32,195 nucleotides of DNA, from NCBI GenBank assembly GCA_012841485.1, contig DUUU01000116.1, positions 1 through 32,195 of the forward strand, in the 5' to 3' direction. Below the pieces are notes generated by a model. It ran no database searches. It was not told the DNA's origin and saw only the letters and a list, made by a program, of their open reading frames with translations. Shown in pieces: positions 7,604 through 15,158 of the stretch (its first letter is position 1; the number at the start of each line of letters is the position of its first letter). Made by a program: the position numbers and the translations under genes. The stretch comes from Armatimonadota bacterium (lineage in GTDB: Bacteria > Armatimonadota > JAAZEB01).

Positions 7604-8103
7604 TAGGCCTCGTAGGGGAGGCGGGGCTGGCGCTGCTGCGGCCGCTCTCTCTCCTCGTAGCCGAGGACGTCTACCAACTCTCGGAACTGGGTGACGTCCC
7701 GAAACTGGCGGTAGACAGAGGCATAGCGCACGTAGGCGACGTGATCCAGCTCTCGCAGTCGCGCCATCACCATCTCGCCAATCTCGACGCTGGCGATCTC
7801 GCGGTCCGACCGGTTGATGATCTCCCGGTCGATCTCCTCGGTGATGCGCATGAGCACATCGACATCCACGTTGCGCTTGTGGCAGGCCGTCTGGAGGCCC
7901 CGCAGGATCTTGCCGCGATCGTACGGCTCCCGACGGCCGTCCTTCTTGACGACCATCTGGCGCCGCTCCTCGATCTCCTCGTACGTGGTGAAACGCTTGC
8001 CGCATTCGTTGCACTGCCGCCGGCGTTTCGTTGCCTCCCCGTCTCGGATCTCGCGGGAGTCAATCACTTTGTCCTGTGAACCACCGCAGTATGGGCACTT
8101 CAA
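7603..8103 (-). CDS. nrdR: Transcriptional repressor NrdR
   Basis: NrdR senses ATP/dATP and represses ribonucleotide reductase genes; its neighbour nrdJ is the obvious target. The protein has an N-terminal zinc ribbon with Cys3, Cys6, Cys31 and Cys34 (KCPYCGG, QCNECGKRF), then an ATP-cone domain at about 46-136 including VVKKDGRREPYDRGKI. A TTG at 8103 is preferred as start: it yields the family-typical MKCPYCG and 166 residues, and AGGGGG at 8113-8118 lies nine bases upstream. ATG at 8112 (adding three residues) is an alternative but would sit directly against that site. The C-terminus (after 150) is Arg/Gln/Pro-rich and not conserved in the family. Confidence 0.95.
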   Translation of the reverse strand: MKCPYCGGSQDKVIDSREIRDGEATKRRRQCNECGKRFTTYEEIEERRQMVVKKDGRREPYDRGKILRGLQTACHKRNVDVDVLMRITEEIDREIINRSDREIASVEIGEMVMARLRELDHVAYVRYASVYRQFRDVTQFRELVDVLGYEERERPQQRQPRLPYEA

Positions 8104-8140
8104 CGATGCCATCCCCCTACAAGATGTGGTATGGTGACCC

Positions 8141-8170
8141 ACTATAGCACACCAGATATGCGCCTGTCAA
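8141..8170 (-). promoter_or_regulatory. Promoter of nrdR
   Basis: The minus strand has a consensus -35 TTGACA (8170-8165), an 18-base spacer and TATAGT (8146-8141), with TGC before the -10. Start of transcription is expected near 8134, about 30 bases before the start codon. Confidence 0.75.
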
Positions 8171-8238
8171 GGAGAATGGGAGCGATTCTGGGTGGCAAAG
8201 AGGGGCAGGGGAAGTGGGGGCGTTTCCGGGAGCGGGCG

Positions 8239-9360
8239 TCACTGCGCCGCGAGGCCTTGTGCCGCCTGAATCTCCGCGATGACGGCGGGATCGCTCTCGG
8301 TCGCGAGGGCGGCGCGCAGAGCCGCGGCGGCCTCTGGAGTGCCTATCGAGCCCAGCGCCCAGGCGGCGTGCGCGCGCAGGAGGGGGTCGGAGTCGGCGAG
8401 GGCATGCGTCAGATCCGGGACGGCGGCGGGATCGCGCGTGTTGCCGAGGGCGATGGCGGCGTTGCGGCGTAGGCCACTCCATTTCGCGCGCTTCACCGGT
8501 GTCTGGCCAAAGCGGCGCGAGAACTCCTCGCCCGTGAGATGCAACAGTTCGAGAAGAGAAGGGGCATCGTCCTTGGGCGGCGGAGCGGGCTGCTGGGGCA
8601 GGCGGGCATTCCAGGGGCAGGCCTCCTGACAAGCGTCGCACCCGAAGACGCGGTTGCCTAGCGCCGGCCTTGCTTCCTGTGGCAGCGTGCCCCGGTGTTC
8701 GATTGTCAGGTAGGAGAGGCAGCGGCGCGCGTCCAGCTCATAGGGGGCGCGGAGCGCGCCCGTGGGGCACGCCTTCAGGCAGCGCGTGCAACTGCCGCAG
8801 GGGTCGCCGGCCAGCGTCTGGTCATGCTCCAGGAGCGCGGTGGTGATCACCACCCCGATGAAGAAGCGCGACCCGAGCGCCGGGCTGATGAGGGTGGTGT
8901 TCTTGCCGTAGCGCCCGATGCCCGCCAGGAAGGCGGCCTCTCGCTCCAGCACCGGACCGGTGTCTACATACGCGCGGCTCTGCACCTCCTCGCGTGCCTC
9001 GGAGTGGAGGAACGCCTCGAGGGCGTGCAACTTCTCGCCGACAACCAGGTGGTAGTCCCGTCCGCGGGCAAAATCGGCGATGCGCGCGCGGCCAGCGGGG
9101 AGCGCGGACGCATCGCGAGCGGTGTAGGCAAGGGCGCAGACGATCACCGATTGAGCGCCCGGAAGCACGTGCCGCGGGTCCTTGCGCCGCTCCGGGTCGC
9201 GCGCCAGATAGGCCATCCGGGCGGCGTAGCCGCGCGCGAGCCAGTCATCCAGGCGGTGAGCGTGGGGCCCCGGGCGGGCCGGCGCGATCCCCACGTGATC
9301 AAACCCGAGCGCGCGCGCGTGTTCCTTGAGGCGCTGTGAGAGGCCTGCCGATTCATCCAT
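8239..9360 (-). CDS. queG: Epoxyqueuosine reductase with C-terminal HEAT-type repeats
   Basis: Reduces epoxyqueuosine to queuosine in tRNA wobble position 34, using cobalamin and two [4Fe-4S] clusters. The 373-residue length is typical. Asp133 (YVDTGPVLER) is the proton donor of the family. The ferredoxin-like part has Cys188, Cys191, Cys194 and Cys198 (CGSCTRCLKACP), Cys214, and Cys241, Cys244 and Cys248 (CDACQEACPW). Residues from about 300 carry two HEAT-type repeats (RNAAIALGNTRDPAAVPDL, RAHAAWALGSIGTPEAAAAL) that help grip the tRNA. ATG 9360 has no Shine-Dalgarno site; a TGGTAGAAT -10 ends nine bases before it, so the mRNA is probably leaderless. Other queuosine genes are not in the window. 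Together with nrdJ it implies a B12-using cell. Confidence 0.96.
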   Translation of the reverse strand: MDESAGLSQRLKEHARALGFDHVGIAPARPGPHAHRLDDWLARGYAARMAYLARDPERRKDPRHVLPGAQSVIVCALAYTARDASALPAGRARIADFARGRDYHLVVGEKLHALEAFLHSEAREEVQSRAYVDTGPVLEREAAFLAGIGRYGKNTTLISPALGSRFFIGVVITTALLEHDQTLAGDPCGSCTRCLKACPTGALRAPYELDARRCLSYLTIEHRGTLPQEARPALGNRVFGCDACQEACPWNARLPQQPAPPPKDDAPSLLELLHLTGEEFSRRFGQTPVKRAKWSGLRRNAAIALGNTRDPAAVPDLTHALADSDPLLRAHAAWALGSIGTPEAAAALRAALATESDPAVIAEIQAAQGLAAQ

Positions 9361-9369
9361 GACCCAATG

Positions 9370-9378
9370 ATTCTACCA
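9370..9378 (-). promoter_or_regulatory. Extended -10 of queG, nine bases from the ATG
   Basis: The minus strand reads TGGTAGAAT and then exactly nine bases before the ATG at 9360. The -35 is weak. The geometry is the same as at lnt. Confidence 0.65.
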
Positions 9379-9531
9379 CGGCGCCGGCGAAATGGGAACC
9401 CACTCACGGGTGCGCCCGGCAGCCAGTGGCGCCTGATCAGACATCATGTTTGGTCGCTGAAAAAGGCGGGTATACCTAAAGCTAGCAAGCGGGTGTTCAA
9501 TAGCCCAGGGCGGGCGGCGCTGCCTGTGCAA

Positions 9532-9549
9532 GCACGGGAGCACCCGTGC
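9532..9549 (+). other. Hairpin just upstream of the histidine kinase start
   Basis: GCACGGG-AGCA-CCCGTGC is a perfect seven-base-pair stem with a four-base loop. It ends directly before the GGAG ribosome binding site of the kinase gene, where it could affect initiation. A possible promoter, TTTGGT-N16-TATACC, lies about 60 bases upstream. Confidence 0.4.
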
Positions 9550-9558
9550 GGAGTGCCC

Positions 9559-10893
9559 ATGACTATCCCCAATCCCAGCAATCGCGATGGAGTGCTCGAC
9601 CAAGAGCCCGGCGTGGAGCCGTGCGCGGCCCCCTGCAAGATACTCGGAGATCCCTCGCCCCTGGAGGGATGCTGCTCGTGGACGCGCGCCGGAGGAGACG
9701 CGAGCCACGCGGCGAAGGAGGAGCCTTCCGCTGGCGCAGCCCCACCCATGGAGCCCTCCCTGCGGCGGACGCTCCAGGAGATCCTCAACTTCGGGCGCGG
9801 CGCGTTGCATGCGCGTGCGGCCCTCCTGGTCCCGACGCTCGAGGGGGGAAGCCCGGCGCACTTCCTGTCGTCCGCGCCCGAGGAGGAAGCGGCGGAATGG
9901 GTGGATGCGATCCGCGCCGGGCAGGGCGTGCTGGGCCCGGTCCTGGCAGAGGGCCGGCCCGTGCGCTTCCACCACACGGCAAGGCGTTCCCGTGGCGGTC
10001 CGGCGGGGCAATTGCCGCTCGTGACTTCACTCCTGGGTATCCCGATGGGCGATGGCGGCCTCTTTTTCGTGGAGAAGGAGGGCGGGCATCATTTCACCGA
10101 CGCGGACGAGCGCCTGGCGCTCTTTCTGGCGAAGCAGGCAGCCGCCGTGGTGGAGTGCTCTCATCTGGTGTCGGCGACGCGCTCGCGCTGCGGCGAGACA
10201 CTTCGCGCGGAGCGCCTGAGCGCCATCGCGACCCTCGCCTCGGTGATCGGGCACGAGCTGCGCAACCCGCTCTCGGTGATCAACAACGCCATCTTCTTCC
10301 TCAGCTCGAAGATCGACAGTGACGACGCGCGGGTGAACCGCCACCTGGAGATCGTCCGGCATGAGATCCGCCAGGCAGCCCGGATTATCGAGGACCTCCT
10401 TGATTTCTCTCGAGACCGCGTGCCCCAGCCTGCGCCGGTGCCGCTGCGCGTGCTCCTCCGCGACGCGCTGGCATCCCGGCAGATTGATGGGCAGATCCGG
10501 GTAGAGGAGCAGCTTCCAGCCGATTTGCCCCTCCTCTACGTGGATGTGGCGCAGGTGCGTCAGGCGCTCGCCCAGCTCCTGGCAAACGCCATCGAGGCGA
10601 TGCCGGAGGGCGGCACGCTGCGGGTGCGCGCAGTTGCTTGTGACGCCCGTGTGGTTGTCCAGATCGAGGACACCGGGGTCGGTATTCCGGCAGAGCATCG
10701 GGACCGCCTCTTTGAGCCGCTCTTCACCACCAAGCCTCGCGGCGCTGGCCTGGGGCTGGCACTGGTCCACCGCGTGGTGGCAGCACACCACGGCACCATC
10801 CGCATCGAGAGCGAAGAAGGGCAGGGCACGACCGTTACCCTCCTCCTGCCGGCCGTGGAGGGAAGAGCTCCGGAGGTAGAGTTGCCGGTCTGA
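9559..10893 (+). CDS. GAF-domain sensor histidine kinase, orphan
   Basis: A soluble two-component sensor kinase of 444 residues. From the N-terminus: a low-complexity region with Cys22, Cys26, Cys38 and Cys39; a GAF-like sensor domain at about 65-205; a dimerisation/phosphoacceptor helix with His232 (IGHELRNPLSVINN); and an ATPase domain with N-box LLANAIEAM (341-349), G1 EDTGVGIP (370-377), F-box LFEPLFTT (384-391) and G2 GAGLGLAL (395-402). There is no membrane segment. The start is placed at ATG 9559, preceded by GGAG five bases upstream. The open frame extends 64 codons further, but that part looks like intergenic DNA. No response regulator lies nearby, so the partner and signal are unknown. 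Confidence 0.9.
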   Translation: MTIPNPSNRDGVLDQEPGVEPCAAPCKILGDPSPLEGCCSWTRAGGDASHAAKEEPSAGAAPPMEPSLRRTLQEILNFGRGALHARAALLVPTLEGGSPAHFLSSAPEEEAAEWVDAIRAGQGVLGPVLAEGRPVRFHHTARRSRGGPAGQLPLVTSLLGIPMGDGGLFFVEKEGGHHFTDADERLALFLAKQAAAVVECSHLVSATRSRCGETLRAERLSAIATLASVIGHELRNPLSVINNAIFFLSSKIDSDDARVNRHLEIVRHEIRQAARIIEDLLDFSRDRVPQPAPVPLRVLLRDALASRQIDGQIRVEEQLPADLPLLYVDVAQVRQALAQLLANAIEAMPEGGTLRVRAVACDARVVVQIEDTGVGIPAEHRDRLFEPLFTTKPRGAGLGLALVHRVVAAHHGTIRIESEEGQGTTVTLLLPAVEGRAPEVELPV

Positions 10894-11219
10894 TCGGCCC
10901 AACTGCACACGGGCCTGAAGAGTTGCGCTGTTCCCCGGCAAGGGCTCTTTGGGCCTGTCTGGCCCAAGCCCGGTAGGGCTTCGCCCACAGCCAGCGCGGG
11001 TCTTTACGTCCGCGCGATCTTTACGCCCGCACATGTCTCCTGCATCCTCAGCCCCAAGGGCTTCGCCCGCACGCGGCGCCGCTGCCCACGCCCGCGCATC
11101 ACACGCGCTCGCTGCAGCGGCGGGCGCCGTGCATGGAAGGACGCACCTGACCGAGAGGCGAACAAGTCCCTAGGCCGGCGTCGCACGGTGCCGGCACAGC
11201 GCGTGTGAAGGGAGAGCGA
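10894..11219. other. Intergenic stretch with a terminator, repeated GGGCTTCGCCC hairpins and a 13-base direct repeat
   Basis: There is no gene here. It contains the hairpin at 10949-10967, two identical GGGCTTCGCCC palindromes (10976-10986 and 11058-11068), and two tandem copies of TCTTTACG(T/C)CCGC (11001-11013 and 11018-11030) with a 17-base period. No clear promoter for the antiporter gene could be placed. Confidence 0.5.
10949..10967 (+). terminator. Hairpin after the histidine kinase gene
   Basis: TTGGGCC (10949-10955) pairs perfectly with GGCCCAA (10961-10967) around TGTCT. It lies about 55 bases after the stop, and no T-run follows. Confidence 0.5.
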
Positions 11220-12482
11220 ATGGACTGGGTGTGGGCTGCTGGCATGGTGGGCGCAACCGGGAGCGAGGGCGGGCATGATGTGACGGGTCTGCTGCTCACG
11301 GTGCTGGTAATCTTCGTTGCCGCGAAGATGGGCGCGGAGATCTTCGAGCGGCTCAAGCAGCCCGCCGTCGTGGGAGAGATCCTGGCTGGCGTCATTGTCG
11401 GCCCGCAGGTGTTGCATTGGGTGGAACCCTCGGAAGTCACCTTCGCGCTTTCGGAGTTGGGGGTCATCTTCCTTCTGTTTATGGTCGGGCTCGAGACGAA
11501 GCCCTCAGATCTCCTTGCCGTGGGCCGGCAGGCGTTGTTGGTTGCCGTCGGTGGGGTGGTGCTGCCGATGGTGCTTGGCTACTTCTTCGCGTTGCACTAC
11601 GGCACCACGCAGGTGACGGCGCTATTCATCGGCGCGGCCCTGGTGGCGACGAGCGTGGGCATTACGGCGCGCGTGCTGGCGCGCATGGGCTACCTGCACA
11701 CGCGCACGGCGCGCATCATCCTCGGAGCCGCGGTCATTGACGACATCCTTGGCCTCCTGGTGCTCGCGGTTGTCAGCGGCTTCGCGCGCACCGGCGCCGC
11801 CGATATCCGGCAGATTGTACTGACAGGCTTCTACGCGGTTAGCTTTGTTCTCTTCATGCTCTTCTTCGGTTGCCGCGTGATGGCCCGCGCGTTGCCCGCC
11901 ATTGACCGCCTGCGCATCGGCCAGTCGGTCTACCTGGGTGCTATCGGCCTCTGCCTGACGCTTTCGGTTGTCGCCGGTTACCTGGGCGTGGCGGCCATCG
12001 TTGGGGCGTTCCTTGCGGGAATGGCGCTCTCGGAGGCGAGCGAGGAGATCGGTCTCCACCGCCATTTCGACAACCTCTCGGAGTTTTTCATCCCCTTCTT
12101 TCTGGTCGGCATTGGGATGCAGCTCAACCTTAGCAGCCTGGCCAACCCCAGTGTGCTGGCGATGTGCCTGATCCTCACGCTTCTGGCCATCCTCGCGAAG
12201 GTCATTGGCTGCTCGCTGCCCGTGCTGTCCATGGGCGGTCTTCGCGCCATGCAGGTGGGAGTCGGCATGGTGCCGCGCGGCGAGGTGGGCATCATCGTCG
12301 CCCAGCTCGGGTTGGGTTTGGGCGCGCTGAACGATGATCTCTTCGCGGTTGTGCTCTTCGTCGCTGTGACGACCACCATGGTGGCCCCGCCGCTACTCGC
12401 CCCGCTCTATAAATCCGAACCCCGTGTGTTGCATGTGGATGAGGATGCGACCACGGCCGAGGTGGGGGTCGATATCTCCTGA
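11220..12482 (+). CDS. Kef-type monovalent cation/proton antiporter (CPA2 family)
   Basis: A multi-spanning membrane transporter that exchanges Na+ or K+ for protons. The 420 residues are nearly all hydrophobic helices. Family features are KQPAVVGEILAGVIVGP (46-62), ELGVIFLLFMVGLETKP (79-95), ATSVGITARVL (143-153), and the ion-binding AVIDDILGLL with Asp174-Asp175. There is no C-terminal TrkA/RCK regulatory domain as in KefB/KefC, only a short acidic tail, so nucleotide gating is not expected. ATG 11220 is preferred over the GTG at 11205 because AAGGGAG lies five bases before it. Which ion it moves cannot be told from the sequence. Confidence 0.92.
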   Translation: MDWVWAAGMVGATGSEGGHDVTGLLLTVLVIFVAAKMGAEIFERLKQPAVVGEILAGVIVGPQVLHWVEPSEVTFALSELGVIFLLFMVGLETKPSDLLAVGRQALLVAVGGVVLPMVLGYFFALHYGTTQVTALFIGAALVATSVGITARVLARMGYLHTRTARIILGAAVIDDILGLLVLAVVSGFARTGAADIRQIVLTGFYAVSFVLFMLFFGCRVMARALPAIDRLRIGQSVYLGAIGLCLTLSVVAGYLGVAAIVGAFLAGMALSEASEEIGLHRHFDNLSEFFIPFFLVGIGMQLNLSSLANPSVLAMCLILTLLAILAKVIGCSLPVLSMGGLRAMQVGVGMVPRGEVGIIVAQLGLGLGALNDDLFAVVLFVAVTTTMVAPPLLAPLYKSEPRVLHVDEDATTAEVGVDIS

Positions 12483-12576
12483 ACGGGTAGGTCGATGGAG
12501 TGGTCTGTGGAGTGCGCGAGTGAACGGATGCAAGGGTGCCGGTTCGATATCGCGCATTCCGGCCCAGAGTTTGGGC

Positions 12577-12605
12577 TTACCTGCCCCGCAGATGGGTAGT
12601 ATACT
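12577..12605 (+). promoter_or_regulatory. Promoter of the small zinc-ribbon gene
   Basis: TTACCT (12577-12582), a 17-base spacer and TATACT (12600-12605). It gives an unusually long leader of about 140 bases for a 65-residue protein. Confidence 0.5.
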
Positions 12606-12753
12606 CAGGCGTCAGTTCTCAGCAAGGAAGGGTCGGGTCGGGCTTTCCCGGGGGGAGAGGGGAGACGCGCCTTTCAGCCCCGCTGGCTACATAGGAGGAC
12701 GACCCACCCGTCTGCGAGAGGTGCGATCAGGGCACCATCATCGGGAGGTAGCT

Positions 12754-12951
12754 ATGGACGAAGACATGGCAGGCCTGACTCGCATGTTGACCGGTAGCTC
12801 CCTCGGGAGGTGCGCGCGCTGCGGTACCCCCAGCCGCCACCGGCGATACCGGCGGGGAGCGCATGGTGGGGACCATGAGGAGCTGTGCGAACGCTGCTAT
12901 CGCTCCGTGGTCCGGGATGGACAGCCCGCCGAGTTGCCGGAAGAGGAGTGA
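12754..12951 (+). CDS. Small zinc-ribbon protein, hypothetical
   Basis: A 65-residue protein with two CxxC pairs, Cys20-Ala-Arg-Cys23 and Cys45-Glu-Arg-Cys48. They are separated by a basic, glycine-rich loop (TPSRHRRYRRGAHGGDHEEL) and followed by an acidic tail. The spacing fits a one-zinc ribbon, perhaps an RNA, DNA or protein adaptor; the exact family is not recognised. ATG 12754 has GGGAGG five bases upstream, which rules out the much longer reading frame that overlaps the antiporter gene. It has its own promoter and a strong hairpin after it, so it is a single-gene transcript. Confidence 0.75.
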   Translation: MDEDMAGLTRMLTGSSLGRCARCGTPSRHRRYRRGAHGGDHEELCERCYRSVVRDGQPAELPEEE

Positions 12952-13006
12952 CGCCGCGGTGTGGCCTCTCTCTCCACGGCACGGCGGCAAATGACTGGCG
13001 CTGCAT

Positions 13007-13044
13007 GGGCGCCGGCGAGGCCACCGCGGGCTTCGCCGGCGCCC
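13007..13044. terminator. Perfect 12-bp hairpin between convergent genes
   Basis: GGGCGCCGGCGA (13007-13018) pairs perfectly with TCGCCGGCGCCC (13033-13044) around a 14-base loop. It lies between the convergent zinc-ribbon and pseudopilin genes and probably serves both. Confidence 0.7.
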
Positions 13045-13053
13045 GTGAGATTC

Positions 13054-13662
13054 TCACGATGGGTTGGTGTGGAACCACATCACCGAGAGGTTCGGGCCGC
13101 TTACCAGGGCGTCCCACTTCATCCATTTCACATGGCCGTCGTGGAACGAGACGTTCGCGCCTTCCGAATGCCGGTTTGAGATGGAGTGGGTGAGCGACGG
13201 CGAGCAGATCGGGCAGTAGGTGTACATCGTGTTCCAATCAGCCGTGGGGTAGGAGTCACACAGCATGATCACTTCGGACGGCCGGTTGATCTGCCCCAGC
13301 GTAAGCGGGTCGTGGTAGATGGTACGGTAGGGCAGGTGATTCTGACACCGCCCGTAGCCCGGAAGCTGCTTGGGCTCCGACGGACAGTACTGAACGCCCG
13401 TGTTCTTCATATACGGATCGATCACCTGATACCAATACTTCCCATACGGCTGCTCAAACTGGGAGTAGGGAACCGTCTCGTCATAGTCCTGGGCGTACAT
13501 CATGTAGGCCAGGGCATACTGTTTCAAGTTCGACTGGCACGTTGCCTTGCGCGCGTTTTCACGAGCGCGTGCGAACACCGGGAAGAGGATCGCCGCCAGT
13601 ATTGCTATGATGGCGATGACAACGAGCAGCTCGATGAGCGTAAAACCATGCCTTCTCTTCAT
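13054..13662 (-). CDS. Type II secretion/type IV pilin-like pseudopilin with H-X9-DG motif
   Basis: A pilin-like protein of 202 residues. The N-terminus is a class III signal: KRRHG followed by FTLIELLVV, cleaved after Gly6, with Glu11 at position +5 and a hydrophobic helix to about residue 30. [13 protein letters not shown] and YAQDYDE follow, which are typical of Armatimonadota members. The C-terminal globular part has the processing-associated H-X9-DG signature (His165 to Asp175-Gly176, [15 protein letters not shown]) and Cys42, Cys93, Cys106, Cys135, Cys150 and Cys153. ATG 13662 has GGAGG seven bases upstream. No secretion ATPase or prepilin peptidase is nearby, so it must use machinery encoded elsewhere. 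Its neighbours are glycan enzymes. Confidence 0.93.
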   Translation of the reverse strand: MKRRHGFTLIELLVVIAIIAILAAILFPVFARARENARKATCQSNLKQYALAYMMYAQDYDETVPYSQFEQPYGKYWYQVIDPYMKNTGVQYCPSEPKQLPGYGRCQNHLPYRTIYHDPLTLGQINRPSEVIMLCDSYPTADWNTMYTYCPICSPSLTHSISNRHSEGANVSFHDGHVKWMKWDALVSGPNLSVMWFHTNPS

Positions 13663-13975
13663 GTAGGAACCTCCGTGTGCCTACGGATGGCGACCCCTGG
13701 GGATCAGGGCTACCCTCTAGCAGGGGAGCTCACCCAGCGGCCCTCAGCAGTTTTTCCTAACTACGACGGCGGAAGGAGCTACTCCTCCCGGTCGCTATCC
13801 GTGCAACACCCCGGTAGACGGCCCGGCCCATCTCCTGCGCCGGATTTGAGTCGCTGCTTGCCTGGCCGATCCAGGGCCTGGGGAACTCGTCTGGCAGGAA
13901 CGCCGGGCTCCATCCAGAAACCGAGAGACAGCTTTGGAGACGAGTTCCTCGCGCGAGTGGAAGAGAGGCCCGTGA
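13663..13975. other. Divergent intergenic region between pseudopilin and esterase genes
   Basis: There is no gene here. Near the pseudopilin, CCCCTG (13694-13699) can pair with CAGGGG (13721-13726), enclosing GGG-CTA-CCC. Near the esterase gene there is an 11-base perfect inverted repeat (13882-13892 with 13938-13948). No clear promoter was seen on either strand. Confidence 0.4.
13882..13948. repeat. 11-bp perfect inverted repeat upstream of the esterase gene
   Basis: GGAACTCGTCT (13882-13892) and AGACGAGTTCC (13938-13948) are exact reverse complements, 56 bases centre to centre. They end 27 bases before the first ATG of the esterase. This could be a paired operator or an RNA stem. Confidence 0.5.
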
Positions 13976-15079
13976 ATGGAGAAGCAGATGGTGAATGAGC
14001 TCCCTGACCTCTTTCGGTTTGAGAATGGCGAGCGCGTGACGAGCGCCGATGCCTGGCGCCGCAGGCGGCAGGAGTTGCTCGACCTGGTGGTTGGTATCGA
14101 GTATGGGGGAATGCCCCCTGTGCCCGCCGAGACCCGGGGCGAGCTGTTGCACGCCCATCAGGTGAGGCGGCTCCTCGGGGCACGCCATGCCCAATACCGG
14201 CTCCACACCGGCCCCGACTGCTCCTTCTCCTTTATCCTGGACCTGATGTACCTGCCCGCGGAGGAGAGACAGCCGGTCGTTCTCAATGGCGATGGTTGCT
14301 GGCGCTATGTCACCGACGAGGTAATCCAGGAGGTGCTCGAGCGCGGCTACGTGCTGGCCACCTTCAACCGCTGCGAGCTAGCGCCGGATATCTACAATAA
14401 CGACCGGAACTCCGGGCTCTACCTCGTCTATCCCGAGGGCACTTTCGGTGCGCTCTCTGCGTGGGCCTGGGGCTACCATCGGTGCGTCGATTTCCTCTCG
14501 ACGCTAGAGTTCGGCAATCCGGATCAAATCGCGATTGTGGGCCACTCGCGCGGCGGCAAGACGGTTCTCCTCGCCGGCGCGACGGACGAGCGGATTGCTC
14601 TCACCGCGCCGAACAACTCCGGGGCGGGCGGCGCCGGGTGCTTCCGGCATCAGGGCCCCAAGAGCGAGACGCTGGCGGACCTGATCCGGTCGCTCTCCTA
14701 CTGGTTCGGCCCTCAGCTGCGCGAATATCTGGGGAAAGAACACCTGCTCCCCTTCGACCAGCACAGCCTGAAGGCGCTCGTGGCGCCGCGATGCCTCCTC
14801 AGCACGGAGGCGTTTGGCGACCTGTGGGCGAATCCGACCGGCACCTACCAGACCTATCGGGCGGCCCGGGAAGTCTACCGCTTCCTTGGCGCGGAGGAGC
14901 GGATCGGCATCTGGTACCGCGAGGGCCCGCATCAGCACGGCCTGGAGGATTGGAAGGCGTTCCTCGATTTCGCAGACTGGCACCTGCGGGGGAAGGCGCC
15001 AGAGTACTCCTTCGATCCCAAGCCTTTCCCCGATCTTGCTCCGGCCTACTCCTGGTCCGCGCCGGAACGCGCATCGTGA
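13976..15079 (+). CDS. Glucuronoyl esterase-like alpha/beta hydrolase (CE15 type)
   Basis: CE15 enzymes cleave ester bonds between glucuronic acid on xylan and lignin alcohols or related glucuronate esters. In the 367-residue protein the nucleophile elbow is GHSRGGK with Ser191. It is followed by the CE15-like TDERIALTAPNNSGAGGAG, LPFDQHSLKALVAPR (258-272), LSTEAFGDLWANP with Glu278 as candidate acid, and GPHQHGLEDW with His319/His321. Bacterial CE15 members show the same order. No signal peptide is visible, so it is probably cytoplasmic, or is exported without a classical signal. The start is ATG 13976 or ATG 13988 (GGAG six bases upstream of the latter). A perfect hairpin follows the stop. 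Confidence 0.82.
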   Translation: MEKQMVNELPDLFRFENGERVTSADAWRRRRQELLDLVVGIEYGGMPPVPAETRGELLHAHQVRRLLGARHAQYRLHTGPDCSFSFILDLMYLPAEERQPVVLNGDGCWRYVTDEVIQEVLERGYVLATFNRCELAPDIYNNDRNSGLYLVYPEGTFGALSAWAWGYHRCVDFLSTLEFGNPDQIAIVGHSRGGKTVLLAGATDERIALTAPNNSGAGGAGCFRHQGPKSETLADLIRSLSYWFGPQLREYLGKEHLLPFDQHSLKALVAPRCLLSTEAFGDLWANPTGTYQTYRAAREVYRFLGAEERIGIWYREGPHQHGLEDWKAFLDFADWHLRGKAPEYSFDPKPFPDLAPAYSWSAPERAS

Positions 15080-15124
15080 GCGTGTGAGATCGCGTGCGAT
15101 ACGCGCGGGGCTGGTGCTCACCCG

Positions 15125-15149
15125 GGCGCGGAGCTAGAAGCTCCGCGCC
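15125..15149. terminator. Perfect 11-bp hairpin between convergent genes
   Basis: GGCGCGGAGCT (15125-15135) pairs with AGCTCCGCGCC (15139-15149) around AGA. It ends 10 bases before the stop of the minus-strand URO-D gene and lies about 45 bases after the esterase stop. Confidence 0.7.
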
Positions 15150-15158
15150 GCCGGGCGG

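Noticed and set aside
10976..11068. GGGCTTCGCCC copies as a CRISPR or REP array
   Set aside because: There are only two copies with unlike surroundings; such short palindromes are common in GC-rich DNA.
12541..12565. GGTTCGATATC resembling a tRNA T-arm
   Set aside because: The flanking bases do not form the T-stem and no acceptor or anticodon arm is present.
13674..13760. Cyclic-di-GMP riboswitch before the pseudopilin gene
   Set aside because: Some stems can form and GGGTAGCCC is present on the minus strand, but the conserved GEMM core is missing.
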